From Streptomyces sp. NBC_01341 (lineage in GTDB: Bacteria > Actinomycetota > Actinomycetes > Streptomycetales > Streptomycetaceae), in assembly GCF_035946055.1 (NCBI RefSeq), contig NZ_CP108364.1, positions 2,108,001 through 2,172,000 on the forward strand: DNA of 64,000 nucleotides, read 5' to 3'. The translations under genes and the position numbers were made by a program. Below, one piece after another: positions 8,108-18,213 of the stretch; the first letter of the stretch is position 1, and every line of letters begins with the position of its first letter. The notes beneath the pieces were generated by a model that was not told the origin of the DNA, searched no databases, and saw only the letters and a program-made list of their open reading frames with translations.

Positions 8108-9655
8108 TCAGCCCATGAACTTCTTGAACTCGTCGGGGAGTTCGAAGTTCTTCTCCTCCTGGGCGGGCAGGTTGAACGCGCCACCCTGCGCCGCCTGCTC
8201 CCGGCGGGCAGCCTCGGCCTGCTCCTCGGCCTTGCGCTTCATCGGGTTGCCGCTCTTGCGCTTGCCCTTGGCCTGCTTGACCTGCTTCTTCTGACGGCCG
8301 GGACCGCCACCCATGCCCGGCATGCCGGGCATCCCGGGCATGCCGCCGCCCTGGGCCATCTTCGACATCATCTTGCGGGCCTCGAAGAAGCGCTCCACGA
8401 GGTTCTTCACCGCGGAGACCTCGACACCCGAGCCCTTGGCGATACGGGCCCGGCGCGACCCGTTGATGAGCGTGGGCTCGGCGCGCTCCTTCGGGGTCAT
8501 CGACTTGATGATCGCGGCCGTGCGGTCCACGTCGCGCTCGTCGATGTTGTTGATCTGGTCCTTGATCTGTCCCATTCCGGGCAGCATCCCGAGCAGCTTG
8601 GAGATGGAGCCCATCTTCCTGACCTGCTCCATCTGCGCCAGGAAGTCGTCGAGCGTGAAGTCCTTGCCCTTGCTCGACGCCAGCTTGGAGGCCATTTTGG
8701 CGGCCTCTTCCTGGCTGAAGGTCTTCTCCGCCTGCTCGATCAGGGTGAGCAGGTCACCCATGTCGAGGATGCGGGACGCCATGCGGTCGGGGTGGAAGGC
8801 GTCGAAGTCCTCGAGCTTCTCACCGTTCGACGCGAACATGATCTGCTTGCCCGTGACGTGGGCGATCGACAGGGCAGCACCACCGCGGGCGTCACCGTCG
8901 AGCTTCGAGAGCACCACACCGTCGAAGCCGACACCGTCGCGGAAGGCCTCGGCGGTGTTGACCGCGTCCTGGCCGATCATCGCGTCGACGACGAAGAGGA
9001 TCTCGTCCGGGCTGACGGCGTCACGGATGTCGGCGGCCTGCCGCATCAGTTCCTCGTCGATGCCGAGGCGGCCGGCGGTGTCGACGACGACGATGTCGTG
9101 CACCTTGGCCTTGGCGAACTCGATGGAGTCCTTGGCGACCTTGACCGGGTCGCCCACGCCGTTGCCCGGCTCCGGCGCGTACACCGCGACACCCGCGCGG
9201 TCGGCGACGACGCTCAGCTGGTTGACGGCGTTGGGCCGCTGGAGGTCGCACGCGACGAGCAGCGGGGAGTGGCCCTGGGACTTGAGCCAGAGGCCCAGCT
9301 TTCCGGCCAGGGTGGTCTTGCCCGCACCCTGCAGACCCGCGAGCATGATCACGGTGGGCGGGTTCTTCGCGAACCGCAGCCGGCGGGTCTCGCCGCCGAG
9401 GATGCCGACGAGCTCCTCGTTGACGATCTTGACGACCTGCTGGGCGGGGTTCAGCGACTGGGAGACCTCGGCGCCGCGCGCCCGCTCCTTGATGTTGGCG
9501 ATGAACGCGCGCACCACGGGGAGGGCGACATCGGCCTCGAGCAGGGCGATACGGATCTCGCGAGCCGTGGCGTCGATGTCCGCCTCGGACAAGCGGCCCT
9601 TGCCCCTGAGGTTTTTGAAAGTCGCGCTAAGGCGGTCGGAGAGAGTATCGAACAC
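8108..9655 (-). CDS. ffh: Signal recognition particle protein Ffh
   Basis: SRP54 GTPase that binds signal sequences of nascent membrane proteins and delivers them to FtsY. The N domain is followed by the G domain with P-loop GLQGAGKTTLAGKL (about residues 106-119), DTAGR and SKLDGDARGG. The C-terminal M domain ends in a Met/Gly-rich segment (repeated MPG) and a Lys-rich tail that contacts 4.5S RNA and signal peptides. The GTG start at 9655 gives 515 residues, normal for Streptomyces. Its receptor gene ftsY lies 7 kb away in this window. Confidence 0.97.
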   Translation of the reverse strand: MFDTLSDRLSATFKNLRGKGRLSEADIDATAREIRIALLEADVALPVVRAFIANIKERARGAEVSQSLNPAQQVVKIVNEELVGILGGETRRLRFAKNPPTVIMLAGLQGAGKTTLAGKLGLWLKSQGHSPLLVACDLQRPNAVNQLSVVADRAGVAVYAPEPGNGVGDPVKVAKDSIEFAKAKVHDIVVVDTAGRLGIDEELMRQAADIRDAVSPDEILFVVDAMIGQDAVNTAEAFRDGVGFDGVVLSKLDGDARGGAALSIAHVTGKQIMFASNGEKLEDFDAFHPDRMASRILDMGDLLTLIEQAEKTFSQEEAAKMASKLASSKGKDFTLDDFLAQMEQVRKMGSISKLLGMLPGMGQIKDQINNIDERDVDRTAAIIKSMTPKERAEPTLINGSRRARIAKGSGVEVSAVKNLVERFFEARKMMSKMAQGGGMPGMPGMPGMGGGPGRQKKQVKQAKGKRKSGNPMKRKAEEQAEAARREQAAQGGAFNLPAQEEKNFELPDEFKKFMG

Positions 9656-9776
9656 GGCGCTCGTCGGTCCTCAGGGTCGGGGGCGGGGCAGGTCGGTCGC
9701 CCTCAAGGGTATCCGGACCCCGGAGAACGCAAAGCCCTCGCCCGGTTCTCGTGACGTACGGGCCCGGAGCAGGGGG

Positions 9777-12230
9777 TCAGCCCAGCGCCTTCTCGACCTC
9801 TCCGGCCACCTCGGCGGCCCGTTCCGGCGGGAGCGGCGCGCCTTCGGCGTCCGTGACGTAGAAGGCGTCCACGGCGTTCGCCCCGAGCGTGGAGACATGG
9901 GCGCTGCGCACCAGCACCGCACTCTGCTCCAGCGCGCGGCCGATCCGGTGCAGCAGCCCCGGGGCGTCCTGGGCACGGACCTCGATGACCGTGGCCAGCC
10001 ACGATCCGGCCGCCGCGACGGTCACCCGGGGCGGCGGGGCCTTCACCCCGCGCCGCCGGGGGTAGGCGGCCTCGCGTTCGGCGAGCCTGGCCCGGATGTC
10101 GAGGGAGCCGTCCAGGGCGCGTACGAGGTCGGCGCGGAGCCTGGCGGCCTGCGGGAGCGAGCCGTACTCGGCCGCTACCCGCCAGCTGAGCACCAGGAGA
10201 TCGGCCGTGCCTCCCAGCTCGGTCGGCAGCTCGACGGCCCGCAGGTCGGCGGCGCGGACGGTGAGGCGGTGCAGGGCCAGCACCCCGGCAGCGGCGGGCA
10301 GCACCCCGGGGCGGTCGGGCAGGGCGATGAGGAGTTCGACGCCGATGGGCTCGGGTTCGCCGTCCTCGGAGGGCGTTTCCGGCCGGGTGTGCAGCGACAG
10401 TACGGGTTCGCCGGTGCGCAGGGCCTCGACGGCCAGACGCTCCTGCTCGGCGCTGGGGGCGAGAGGTTCCGGCACCGGCGGCTCCTCCCCGGCGAGGAGC
10501 GCGGCGACGCGCCTGACCAGGTCGGCGACGAGCGAGGCGCGCCAGGCACTCCAGGCGGCGGGGCCGGTGGCCAGCGCGTCGGCCTCGGTGAGCGCGTGCA
10601 GGAGTTCCAGCGTGGAGGCACTGCCGACGGCGGTGGCGACGGAGCGTACGGTCGCCGGGTCGTCGAGGTCGCGCCGGGTGGCCGTGTCGATGAGCAGCAG
10701 GTGATGGCGCACGAGTGCGGCCACGACACCGACGTCCTGCTTGTCGAAGCCGATGCGGGTGGCCATGTCGCGGGCGATGACCTCGCCGGCCACGGAGTGG
10801 TCCCCGGGCCATCCCTTGCCGATGTCGTGCAGCAGGGCCGCGACGAGGAGCAGGTCGGGGCGGCCGACCCGGCGGGTGAGGTGGGACGCGCGGACGGCCG
10901 TCTCGACGAGGTGGCGGTCGACGGTCCAGGTGTGGACGGGGTTGCGCTGCGGCCGGCAGTGGACCCGCTCCCAGTCGGGCAGCAGGCGGGTGATGATGCC
11001 CTCCGACTCCAGGGCCTCCCAGACCCCCACGGTCGCTGCCCCGGCGCCGAGGAGGGTGACGAGTTCCTCGCGGGCCTGGGGAGGCCACGGCACGGGCAGC
11101 GGCTGGGCGGCGGTGCTCAGGTGGCGCACGAGGTGGCGGGAGAGCGGCAGTCCGGCCTCGGCCGCGGCGGCCGCCGCGCGGAGGGTGAGCACGGGGTCGC
11201 GTTCCGGGCGTGCGGTGCGGGCGAGGACGACCTCGCCGTCGGCCTCGACGACGCCGTCGGCGAGCGGGGTGCGCTCGGGGGCGGCCTTGGCGCCACCGCC
11301 GAGGAGGGTCCGCAGCCGGGGGCGTGCCGAGCGGGAGCGCAGGACACGGTTGACCTCGCGCCAGGTGACGTCGGTGGCGTACGAGACGGTCCGCGCGGCC
11401 TCGTACACCTGGCGCAGCAGGGCGTCGGCGTCGAGGAGGCCGAGGGCCCCGGCGACCTGGTCCTGTTCCTGCAGGGCGAGGCGGTCGGTGGCCCGTCCGG
11501 TCGTGAGGTGGAGGGCGTCGCGGGCGTCGAGCAGGGTGCGCCGGGCCTCGGCGAGCCCTTCGCGGGGGGCGTCGGCGACCCAGGAGGCGGCGACGGCGCG
11601 CAGGGCGGTCGCGTCGCGGAGGCCTCCGCGGGCCTCCTTGAGGTCGGGTTCGAGGAGGAACTGCAGTTCGCCCATGCGTTCGGCGCGCTCGCGGCAGAGC
11701 TCGTCGAGGGCCGGCAGGCGCTTGGGGGCCTGGTTCCGCCAGTCGGCGAGGATCGCGGTCCGCAGTCCGGCGACGAGGCCGATGTCACCGGCGACGGGCC
11801 GCGCGTCGAGCAGTCCGAGCTGCACCTTGAGGTCGTCCGCCGCGGTGCCGCGTGCCTCGCCGGGGGTGCGTACGGAGTGGTCGAGGGCGAGGCCGAGGTC
11901 CCAGACGGGGTACCAGATTCCGTCGGCGAGGGCGGCGACCGCCGAGGCGTCGGCGGTGCCGTCGTGCAGGAGCAGCAGGTCGAGGTCGCTGCGGGGGGAG
12001 AGTTCGCCGCGGCCGTACCCGCCGACGGCGACGAGGGCCGCTCCCCGGATGCCCGCCCGCTGGGCGGCCGTGGTGAACAGTCCGGTCAGCCAGTCGTCGG
12101 TGAGCCGGGCGAGGGCCGCACGGCGCGGCGGCCCGGACCGCACCTCCTCCTGAAGGAGGCGCAGCCGGGCCGCCGCGTAGCCGCTGGGTCCCGAGTCCTC
12201 GGATTCGGTGGTCACTTCGGTGCTCGTCAC
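9777..12230 (-). CDS. glnD: PII nucleotidyltransferase/uridylyl-removing enzyme GlnD
   Basis: Bifunctional enzyme that modifies the PII protein GlnK in response to nitrogen status. In S. coelicolor the homologue adenylylates rather than uridylylates GlnK. The nucleotidyltransferase motif GGYGRGELSPRSDLDLL is at about residues 68-84. An HD hydrolase domain (HTWTVDRHLVETA then AALLHDIGKG) lies near 430-480. Two ACT-like domains fill the C-terminus (about 640-817). The GTG start at 12230 lies 32 bp after glnK, completing the amtB-glnK-glnD operon. At 817 residues it is a usual length. Confidence 0.96.
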   Translation of the reverse strand: MTSTEVTTESEDSGPSGYAAARLRLLQEEVRSGPPRRAALARLTDDWLTGLFTTAAQRAGIRGAALVAVGGYGRGELSPRSDLDLLLLHDGTADASAVAALADGIWYPVWDLGLALDHSVRTPGEARGTAADDLKVQLGLLDARPVAGDIGLVAGLRTAILADWRNQAPKRLPALDELCRERAERMGELQFLLEPDLKEARGGLRDATALRAVAASWVADAPREGLAEARRTLLDARDALHLTTGRATDRLALQEQDQVAGALGLLDADALLRQVYEAARTVSYATDVTWREVNRVLRSRSARPRLRTLLGGGAKAAPERTPLADGVVEADGEVVLARTARPERDPVLTLRAAAAAAEAGLPLSRHLVRHLSTAAQPLPVPWPPQAREELVTLLGAGAATVGVWEALESEGIITRLLPDWERVHCRPQRNPVHTWTVDRHLVETAVRASHLTRRVGRPDLLLVAALLHDIGKGWPGDHSVAGEVIARDMATRIGFDKQDVGVVAALVRHHLLLIDTATRRDLDDPATVRSVATAVGSASTLELLHALTEADALATGPAAWSAWRASLVADLVRRVAALLAGEEPPVPEPLAPSAEQERLAVEALRTGEPVLSLHTRPETPSEDGEPEPIGVELLIALPDRPGVLPAAAGVLALHRLTVRAADLRAVELPTELGGTADLLVLSWRVAAEYGSLPQAARLRADLVRALDGSLDIRARLAEREAAYPRRRGVKAPPPRVTVAAAGSWLATVIEVRAQDAPGLLHRIGRALEQSAVLVRSAHVSTLGANAVDAFYVTDAEGAPLPPERAAEVAGEVEKALG

Positions 12231-12262
12231 CCAGCTGCCTTTCCGTTCACAGGATCCGTCGG

Positions 12263-13950
<1,688 letters not shown>

Positions 13951-14047
13951 CGGCGTCTCCTCGTCGTCGGTGCGGCCTCGTGCGGGGGTGCGGGACCACG
14001 GTGAAAAGGTGCGGGCCGGTTATGCGCCATGACATTCGCGCAACGCG

Positions 14048-14085
14048 GTTTCCACGAATGCCGCACGATGTTTCGCCGCAGTGAC
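14048..14085 (-). promoter_or_regulatory. GlnR-binding box upstream of amtB
   Basis: Read on the minus strand this is GTCAC-n6-GAAAC-n6-CGGCA-n6-GAAAC. It matches the streptomycete GlnR consensus (gTnAc-n6-GaAAc repeated with 6-nt spacers); only the third half-site is poor. It lies 98-135 bp upstream of the amtB start, as expected for an activator site. Confidence 0.8.
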
Positions 14086-14196
14086 GAAGGGGGCCCACGT
14101 GTTACGTACCGATGAACCACCGGTGCCGGACCCGGTGCGCTGCCTACCATGCCCGCAGCGCCGCATACGGTGCGGGCGGCACGCCCCGGGACGTGA

Positions 14197-14274
14197 ACCG
14201 GCCACGACAGCGACCCGCTGACCTGGCAATGGGGGAGCCGAGTCGGGTGGTACGGGGCGGCTGTCGTGGCCGGT
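14197..14274. repeat. 15-bp inverted repeat between amtB and nsdA
   Basis: Arms 14197-14211 and 14260-14274 are perfectly complementary with a 48-nt centre. It begins 15 bp beyond the nsdA stop and lies upstream of the amtB GlnR box. It could be the nsdA terminator with a structured loop, or an extended operator. Confidence 0.6.
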
Positions 14275-14288
14275 GGTGCGGGTGCCGG

Positions 14289-15764
14289 TCAGACCGCTTC
14301 GGCGGTCTCCGGGAGCTGCTCGGTGAGCAGGTCGGTCAGCAGGGCGACCTCGGGGATGTCACCGAAGTCCCTGGCAGCGGTGTCGACGGTCTTGCGGAGC
14401 CTGGTGTTGACGCGCTCCGATCTCACCTTCTTGGCGATCTTCAGGGCCCGGGTGGCCAGCACCGTCGACTCCTCCGGCTCGCGCTTGAGGAGATGCACCG
14501 TGGCCATGCCGATCAGATTCAGGGCGTAGGACCTCTGGTGCTCGTCGTCGTCCCCGAAGAGGTCCACGGCGCGGGCCATGACGGGCTCCGCGAGTGAGGC
14601 GTAGGTGGGGCTGCGGCCCGCCACGTAGGCGAGGTCACGGTAGGAGTGGGCGTTCTCGCCGTGCAGTTCCGCGTCGGAGAAGAAACGGATCCAGTCGGGC
14701 TCGGGCTCGTCGTCGAGCACGGCGTCGGCGAAGGTGTCCTCGGCCATCCGGACCGCTCGCTTGCACCTGCTCGGCTGGCCCATGTTGGCGTACGCGCGCG
14801 CCTCCATCGCATACAGCATGGCCTGGGTCCTGGCGGTGGCGCACTCCCGGCTTCCGTACTGGGCGAGGTGGATGAGTTCCAGTGCGTCGTCGGGCCGGCC
14901 GAGGTGGATCATCTGCCGGCTCATGCTGGAGAGGATGTACGAGCCGAGCGGCTTGTCCCCCGCCTCCTTGGAGGCGTGCAGCGCGAGTACGAAGTACTTC
15001 TGCGCGGTGGGCTGGAGGCCCACGTCGTAGCTCATCCAGCCCGCCAGCTCGGCCAGCTCGGCGGCGCAGCGGAAGAGCCGCTTCGAGGTGGCCTCGGGCT
15101 GGGGTTCCTGCAGCAGGTCGGTGACTTCGTGCAGCTGGCCCACGACGGCTTTGCGGCGCAGCCCGCCGCCGCACTGGGCGTCCCACTGACGGAACATCGC
15201 CGTGGTGGACTCCAGCAGGTCGAGCTCCGGCCCGGAGAGCCGGGACGGCCGGCTCACCGCGACCTGGCGCTCGGGTTCGCCGTGCGCCGCCGGGGCCACG
15301 GGGACCAGCCAGCGCTGCATGGGTTCGATGAGAGTGGGCCCCGCGGCCAGGGCGAGCGAGCTGCCGAGGAATCCGCGCCGGGCGAGCATGAGGTCGCTGC
15401 GGGAGAACTCGCTGAGCAGGGCGACGGTCTGGGGACCGGCCCAGGGCAGGTCCACGCCCGCTACCGAGGGTGCCTGGTGGGTGGCGCGCAGTCCGAGGTC
15501 CTCGACGGCGACCACGGTGCCGAAGCGCTCGGAGAAGAGCTCCGAGAGGATGCGCGGGATCGGTTCGCGGGGCTGCTCGCCGTCGAGCCAGCGGCGCACC
15601 CGGGAGGTGTCGGTACTGATGTGGTGGGCGCCCATCTGGCGTGCCCGGCGGTTCACCTGCCGGGCGAGCTCCCCCTTCGACCAGCCGCTGCGCACGAACC
15701 ACGAACCCAACCGCGCGTTGGAGCGCTTTCCGGCATCCGTCTCGCCTGCGCCGCTGCCACTCAC
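14289..15764 (-). CDS. nsdA: NsdA, negative regulator of differentiation
   Basis: In S. coelicolor loss of NsdA increases sporulation and antibiotic output, so it is a repressor-like regulator whose mechanism is not settled. The 491-residue protein starts at GTG 15764 ([10 protein letters not shown]); the upstream frame lacks homology. The N-terminal region (about residues 15-85) resembles a helix-turn-helix with a [15 protein letters not shown] segment. A twin-Arg hydrophobic stretch ([10 protein letters not shown]) lies at about 128-137. The rest is helical with TPR-like repeats ([37 protein letters not shown]). Monocistronic and divergent from the prim-pol gene. Assignment rests on sequence memory and the conserved position between amtB and ftsY. 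Confidence 0.9.
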   Translation of the reverse strand: MSGSGAGETDAGKRSNARLGSWFVRSGWSKGELARQVNRRARQMGAHHISTDTSRVRRWLDGEQPREPIPRILSELFSERFGTVVAVEDLGLRATHQAPSVAGVDLPWAGPQTVALLSEFSRSDLMLARRGFLGSSLALAAGPTLIEPMQRWLVPVAPAAHGEPERQVAVSRPSRLSGPELDLLESTTAMFRQWDAQCGGGLRRKAVVGQLHEVTDLLQEPQPEATSKRLFRCAAELAELAGWMSYDVGLQPTAQKYFVLALHASKEAGDKPLGSYILSSMSRQMIHLGRPDDALELIHLAQYGSRECATARTQAMLYAMEARAYANMGQPSRCKRAVRMAEDTFADAVLDDEPEPDWIRFFSDAELHGENAHSYRDLAYVAGRSPTYASLAEPVMARAVDLFGDDDEHQRSYALNLIGMATVHLLKREPEESTVLATRALKIAKKVRSERVNTRLRKTVDTAARDFGDIPEVALLTDLLTEQLPETAEAV

Positions 15765-16188
15765 TGGAACGCCCCCATCCCGCTGAAACCCGTCGCGCGA
15801 ACCTCTATCAGAATGCCGTGCCTCGGTGCCGTCTGTACGCGCGTTGCGCACCATCGAACAGATCATCGGATTGCCCGGGGCATACCCGGGCGCACATGCA
15901 ATTGCAGGTTCGAGTACCGACGGTAATCCTACGATCACCGTCGCCGCGAGGGTGATTGCTGAAACGCCACCATTCGCCACCCCTTCGGATGAACCCGCTC
16001 CGGGCAGTCCGCGATTGACTTGACAGACCGCGATCAGCAGCAGGCGGAGTGAAGCGTTCTGGGGCGCGGGAGCCGCATCGCGCACCCCTTGTACGCCACC
16101 CCCACGCGCCGCCGGTCCGGGGCGGCCGCGGATGCCTTCGGAGACTCCGGGTCGTAACCACCGGTGAGTCGGACCCGTTGGAGGGGGC
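15765..16188. other. Divergent intergenic region nsdA / prim-pol, 424 bp
   Basis: Contains the promoters of both divergent genes. The stretch 15880-15970 is less GC-rich than its surroundings. A strong ribosome-binding site (GGAGGGGGC) lies at the right end, before 16189. No other gene or clear operator was seen. Confidence 0.5.
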
Positions 16189-16839
16189 ATGGGCTTCACG
16201 ATCGGCGGCATCCGGGAGATGCGCCCGGGCGGCGCGCGGCGACGCGGCCGTGCGGGCTGGGCGACGGCGGTGGCCGAGTACACGGGTTTGTGGGGCTGGG
16301 CCGTGACGCCCGGCGCGCGAGCGGCCGCAGGGGTCTGCTCGTGCGGCGACCCCGGGTGCGCCGCCCCCGGCGCCCACCCGCTGGGCTTCGCGCCGGAGGT
16401 CCCGCCCGGCGCCACCCTCGGCATGGCCGCGGACGCCTGGGCCGAGGTGCCGGGCGCGTCGGTGCTGCTCCCCGTCGGCCGGAGCTTCGACGTGCTCGAC
16501 GCCCCCGAGACCGCCGGCCGCCGCGCGCTGGTCCGGATGGAACGGATGGGAGTGCCGCTCGGGCCGGTGGCCGTCACCCCGACAGGGCGCGCCCAGTTCT
16601 TCGTCGCCCCAGGGGCAGCCGCCGGACTGCCCGGCCTGCTCTACCGGATGGGCTGGGACGACGCGGATCTGGACCTGAGGGCGCTCGGGGCGGGCACGTA
16701 CATCACGGCTCCGCCCTCGGACCTCGGCGGCCTCGGTCCCGTCCGCTGGCTGCGGCCGCCGGCGCCCGGGACGGCCGCCGCTCCCCCGCAGGCCAGGCTG
16801 CTGCTCGGCACGCTCGCCTACATATGTCACCGGTGGTGA
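16189..16839 (+). CDS. Short bifunctional DNA primase/polymerase-like protein
   Basis: A 216-residue protein related to the N-terminal prim-pol domain (archaeo-eukaryotic primase fold) often annotated in Streptomyces as bifunctional DNA primase/polymerase. It has a small Cys cluster (CSCGDPGC, residues 50-57) followed by AHPLGFAP, and an acidic pair in FDVLD (100-104) at the expected metal-site position. No helicase domain follows, so it is a stand-alone domain, and whether it is catalytically competent is uncertain. Strong ribosome-binding site; monocistronic with a terminator; divergent from nsdA, an arrangement I recall as conserved in the genus. Confidence 0.75.
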   Translation: MGFTIGGIREMRPGGARRRGRAGWATAVAEYTGLWGWAVTPGARAAAGVCSCGDPGCAAPGAHPLGFAPEVPPGATLGMAADAWAEVPGASVLLPVGRSFDVLDAPETAGRRALVRMERMGVPLGPVAVTPTGRAQFFVAPGAAAGLPGLLYRMGWDDADLDLRALGAGTYITAPPSDLGGLGPVRWLRPPAPGTAAAPPQARLLLGTLAYICHRW

Positions 16840-16843
16840 GCGC

Positions 16844-16879
16844 CGAAGGGCGGTGAACCCCTCGGTCCACCGCCCTTCG
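16844..16879. terminator. Terminator between prim-pol gene and ftsY
   Basis: 12-bp perfect stem (16844-16855 with 16868-16879) with a 12-nt loop between convergent genes; probably works in both directions. Confidence 0.75.
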
Positions 16880-16897
16880 CAACGCACCCTGCCTCGG

Positions 16898-18103
16898 TCA
16901 GTCGCCGATCAGCGCGTCCACGAAGGCGCCCGGCTCGAACGGGGCCAGGTCGTCCGGGCCCTCGCCGAGGCCGATGAGCTTCACCGGGACCCCCAGCTCG
17001 CGCTGCACGGCGATGACGATGCCGCCCTTCGCGGTGCCGTCCAGCTTGGTCAGGACGATGCCGGAGATGTCGACGACCTCGGCGAACACCCGCGCCTGCA
17101 CCAGGCCGTTCTGTCCGGTGGTGGCGTCCAGGACGAGCAGGATCTCGTCGAGCGGACCGTGCTTCTCCACGACGCGCTTGACCTTGCCGAGCTCGTCCAT
17201 CAGGCCGGTCTTGGTGTGGAGCCTGCCCGCGGTGTCGATGAGCACCACGTCGGCGCCCTCGGCGATACCTTCCTTCACCGCGTCGAAGGCGATCGACGCG
17301 GGGTCGCCGCCCTCGGGACCGCGCACCGTGCGTGCGCCGACGCGCTCACCCCAGGTCTGGAGCTGGTCGGCCGCGGCGGCGCGGAAGGTGTCGGCGGCAC
17401 CGAGAACGACGCTGCGGCCGTCGGCGACGAGCACGCGGGCGAGCTTGCCCGTCGTGGTGGTCTTGCCGGTGCCGTTGACGCCGACGACCATGACGACACC
17501 GGGAGTCTCCGCGCCGCCCTCCGTCTTCACCTCGCGGTCGAGACCGGGACCGAGCAGCGTGATGAGCTCCTCGCGCAGGAGTGCGCGCAACTCGTCGGGC
17601 GTACGGGTACCGAGGACACGGACCCGCTCGCGGAGGCGTTCCACGAGCTCCTGGGTGGGGGCCACGCCGACATCGGCGGTGAGGAGGGTGTCCTCGATCT
17701 CCTCCCAGGTGTCCTCGTCGAGGTTGTCGCGGGACAGGAGCGTGAGCAGCCCCTTGCCCAGGGTGTTCTGCGAACGGGCGAGCCGGGTGCGCAGGCGCAC
17801 CAGGCGGCCCGCGGTGGGCTCGGGTACTTCGAGCTGGGGGATCTCCGGCTCGAGGACCACCGGGGTGTCCTCGACGGGAGTCCCGGTGCCGGGGAGACCG
17901 ACCTCCTCGATGGTGCGCCGCGCTTCGTCGCGCGACGTCTCGGCTTCCTCGCCGACATGGGGCTCGGCGGGAGGAGTGATGGTCGGCGTGCTCGACGGTG
18001 CCGAGGGCGGCAGCTGCTTCTTCTTGCGGCTGCTGACCACGAGCCCGCTGATCAGGCCGACCGCGACCAGGGCGATGACTACAGCAAGGATGACGATGTC
18101 CAT
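16898..18103 (-). CDS. ftsY: Signal recognition particle receptor FtsY
   Basis: SRP receptor GTPase that docks Ffh-ribosome complexes at the membrane. The start is ATG 18103 (MDIVILAVV), giving 401 residues with an N-terminal membrane helix (about 3-23) and a KKK stop-transfer; this anchor is common in actinobacterial FtsY. An acidic/Pro-rich linker follows, then the NG domain: P-loop GVNGTGKTTTTGK, DTAGRLHTK and TKLDGTAKGG. Divergent from the NCS1 permease gene. Confidence 0.96.
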   Translation of the reverse strand: MDIVILAVVIALVAVGLISGLVVSSRKKKQLPPSAPSSTPTITPPAEPHVGEEAETSRDEARRTIEEVGLPGTGTPVEDTPVVLEPEIPQLEVPEPTAGRLVRLRTRLARSQNTLGKGLLTLLSRDNLDEDTWEEIEDTLLTADVGVAPTQELVERLRERVRVLGTRTPDELRALLREELITLLGPGLDREVKTEGGAETPGVVMVVGVNGTGKTTTTGKLARVLVADGRSVVLGAADTFRAAAADQLQTWGERVGARTVRGPEGGDPASIAFDAVKEGIAEGADVVLIDTAGRLHTKTGLMDELGKVKRVVEKHGPLDEILLVLDATTGQNGLVQARVFAEVVDISGIVLTKLDGTAKGGIVIAVQRELGVPVKLIGLGEGPDDLAPFEPGAFVDALIGD

Positions 18104-18213
18104 AACGTGTCCAGTATCGGCCACGGGCGCGGCCCGGGCGCGGTTCCGGACGGCGGCAGCGGAGACCGTCGGGGCGGTATGCCACTTTTGGGGGTAAAGG
18201 TACGCTGCTGCCC

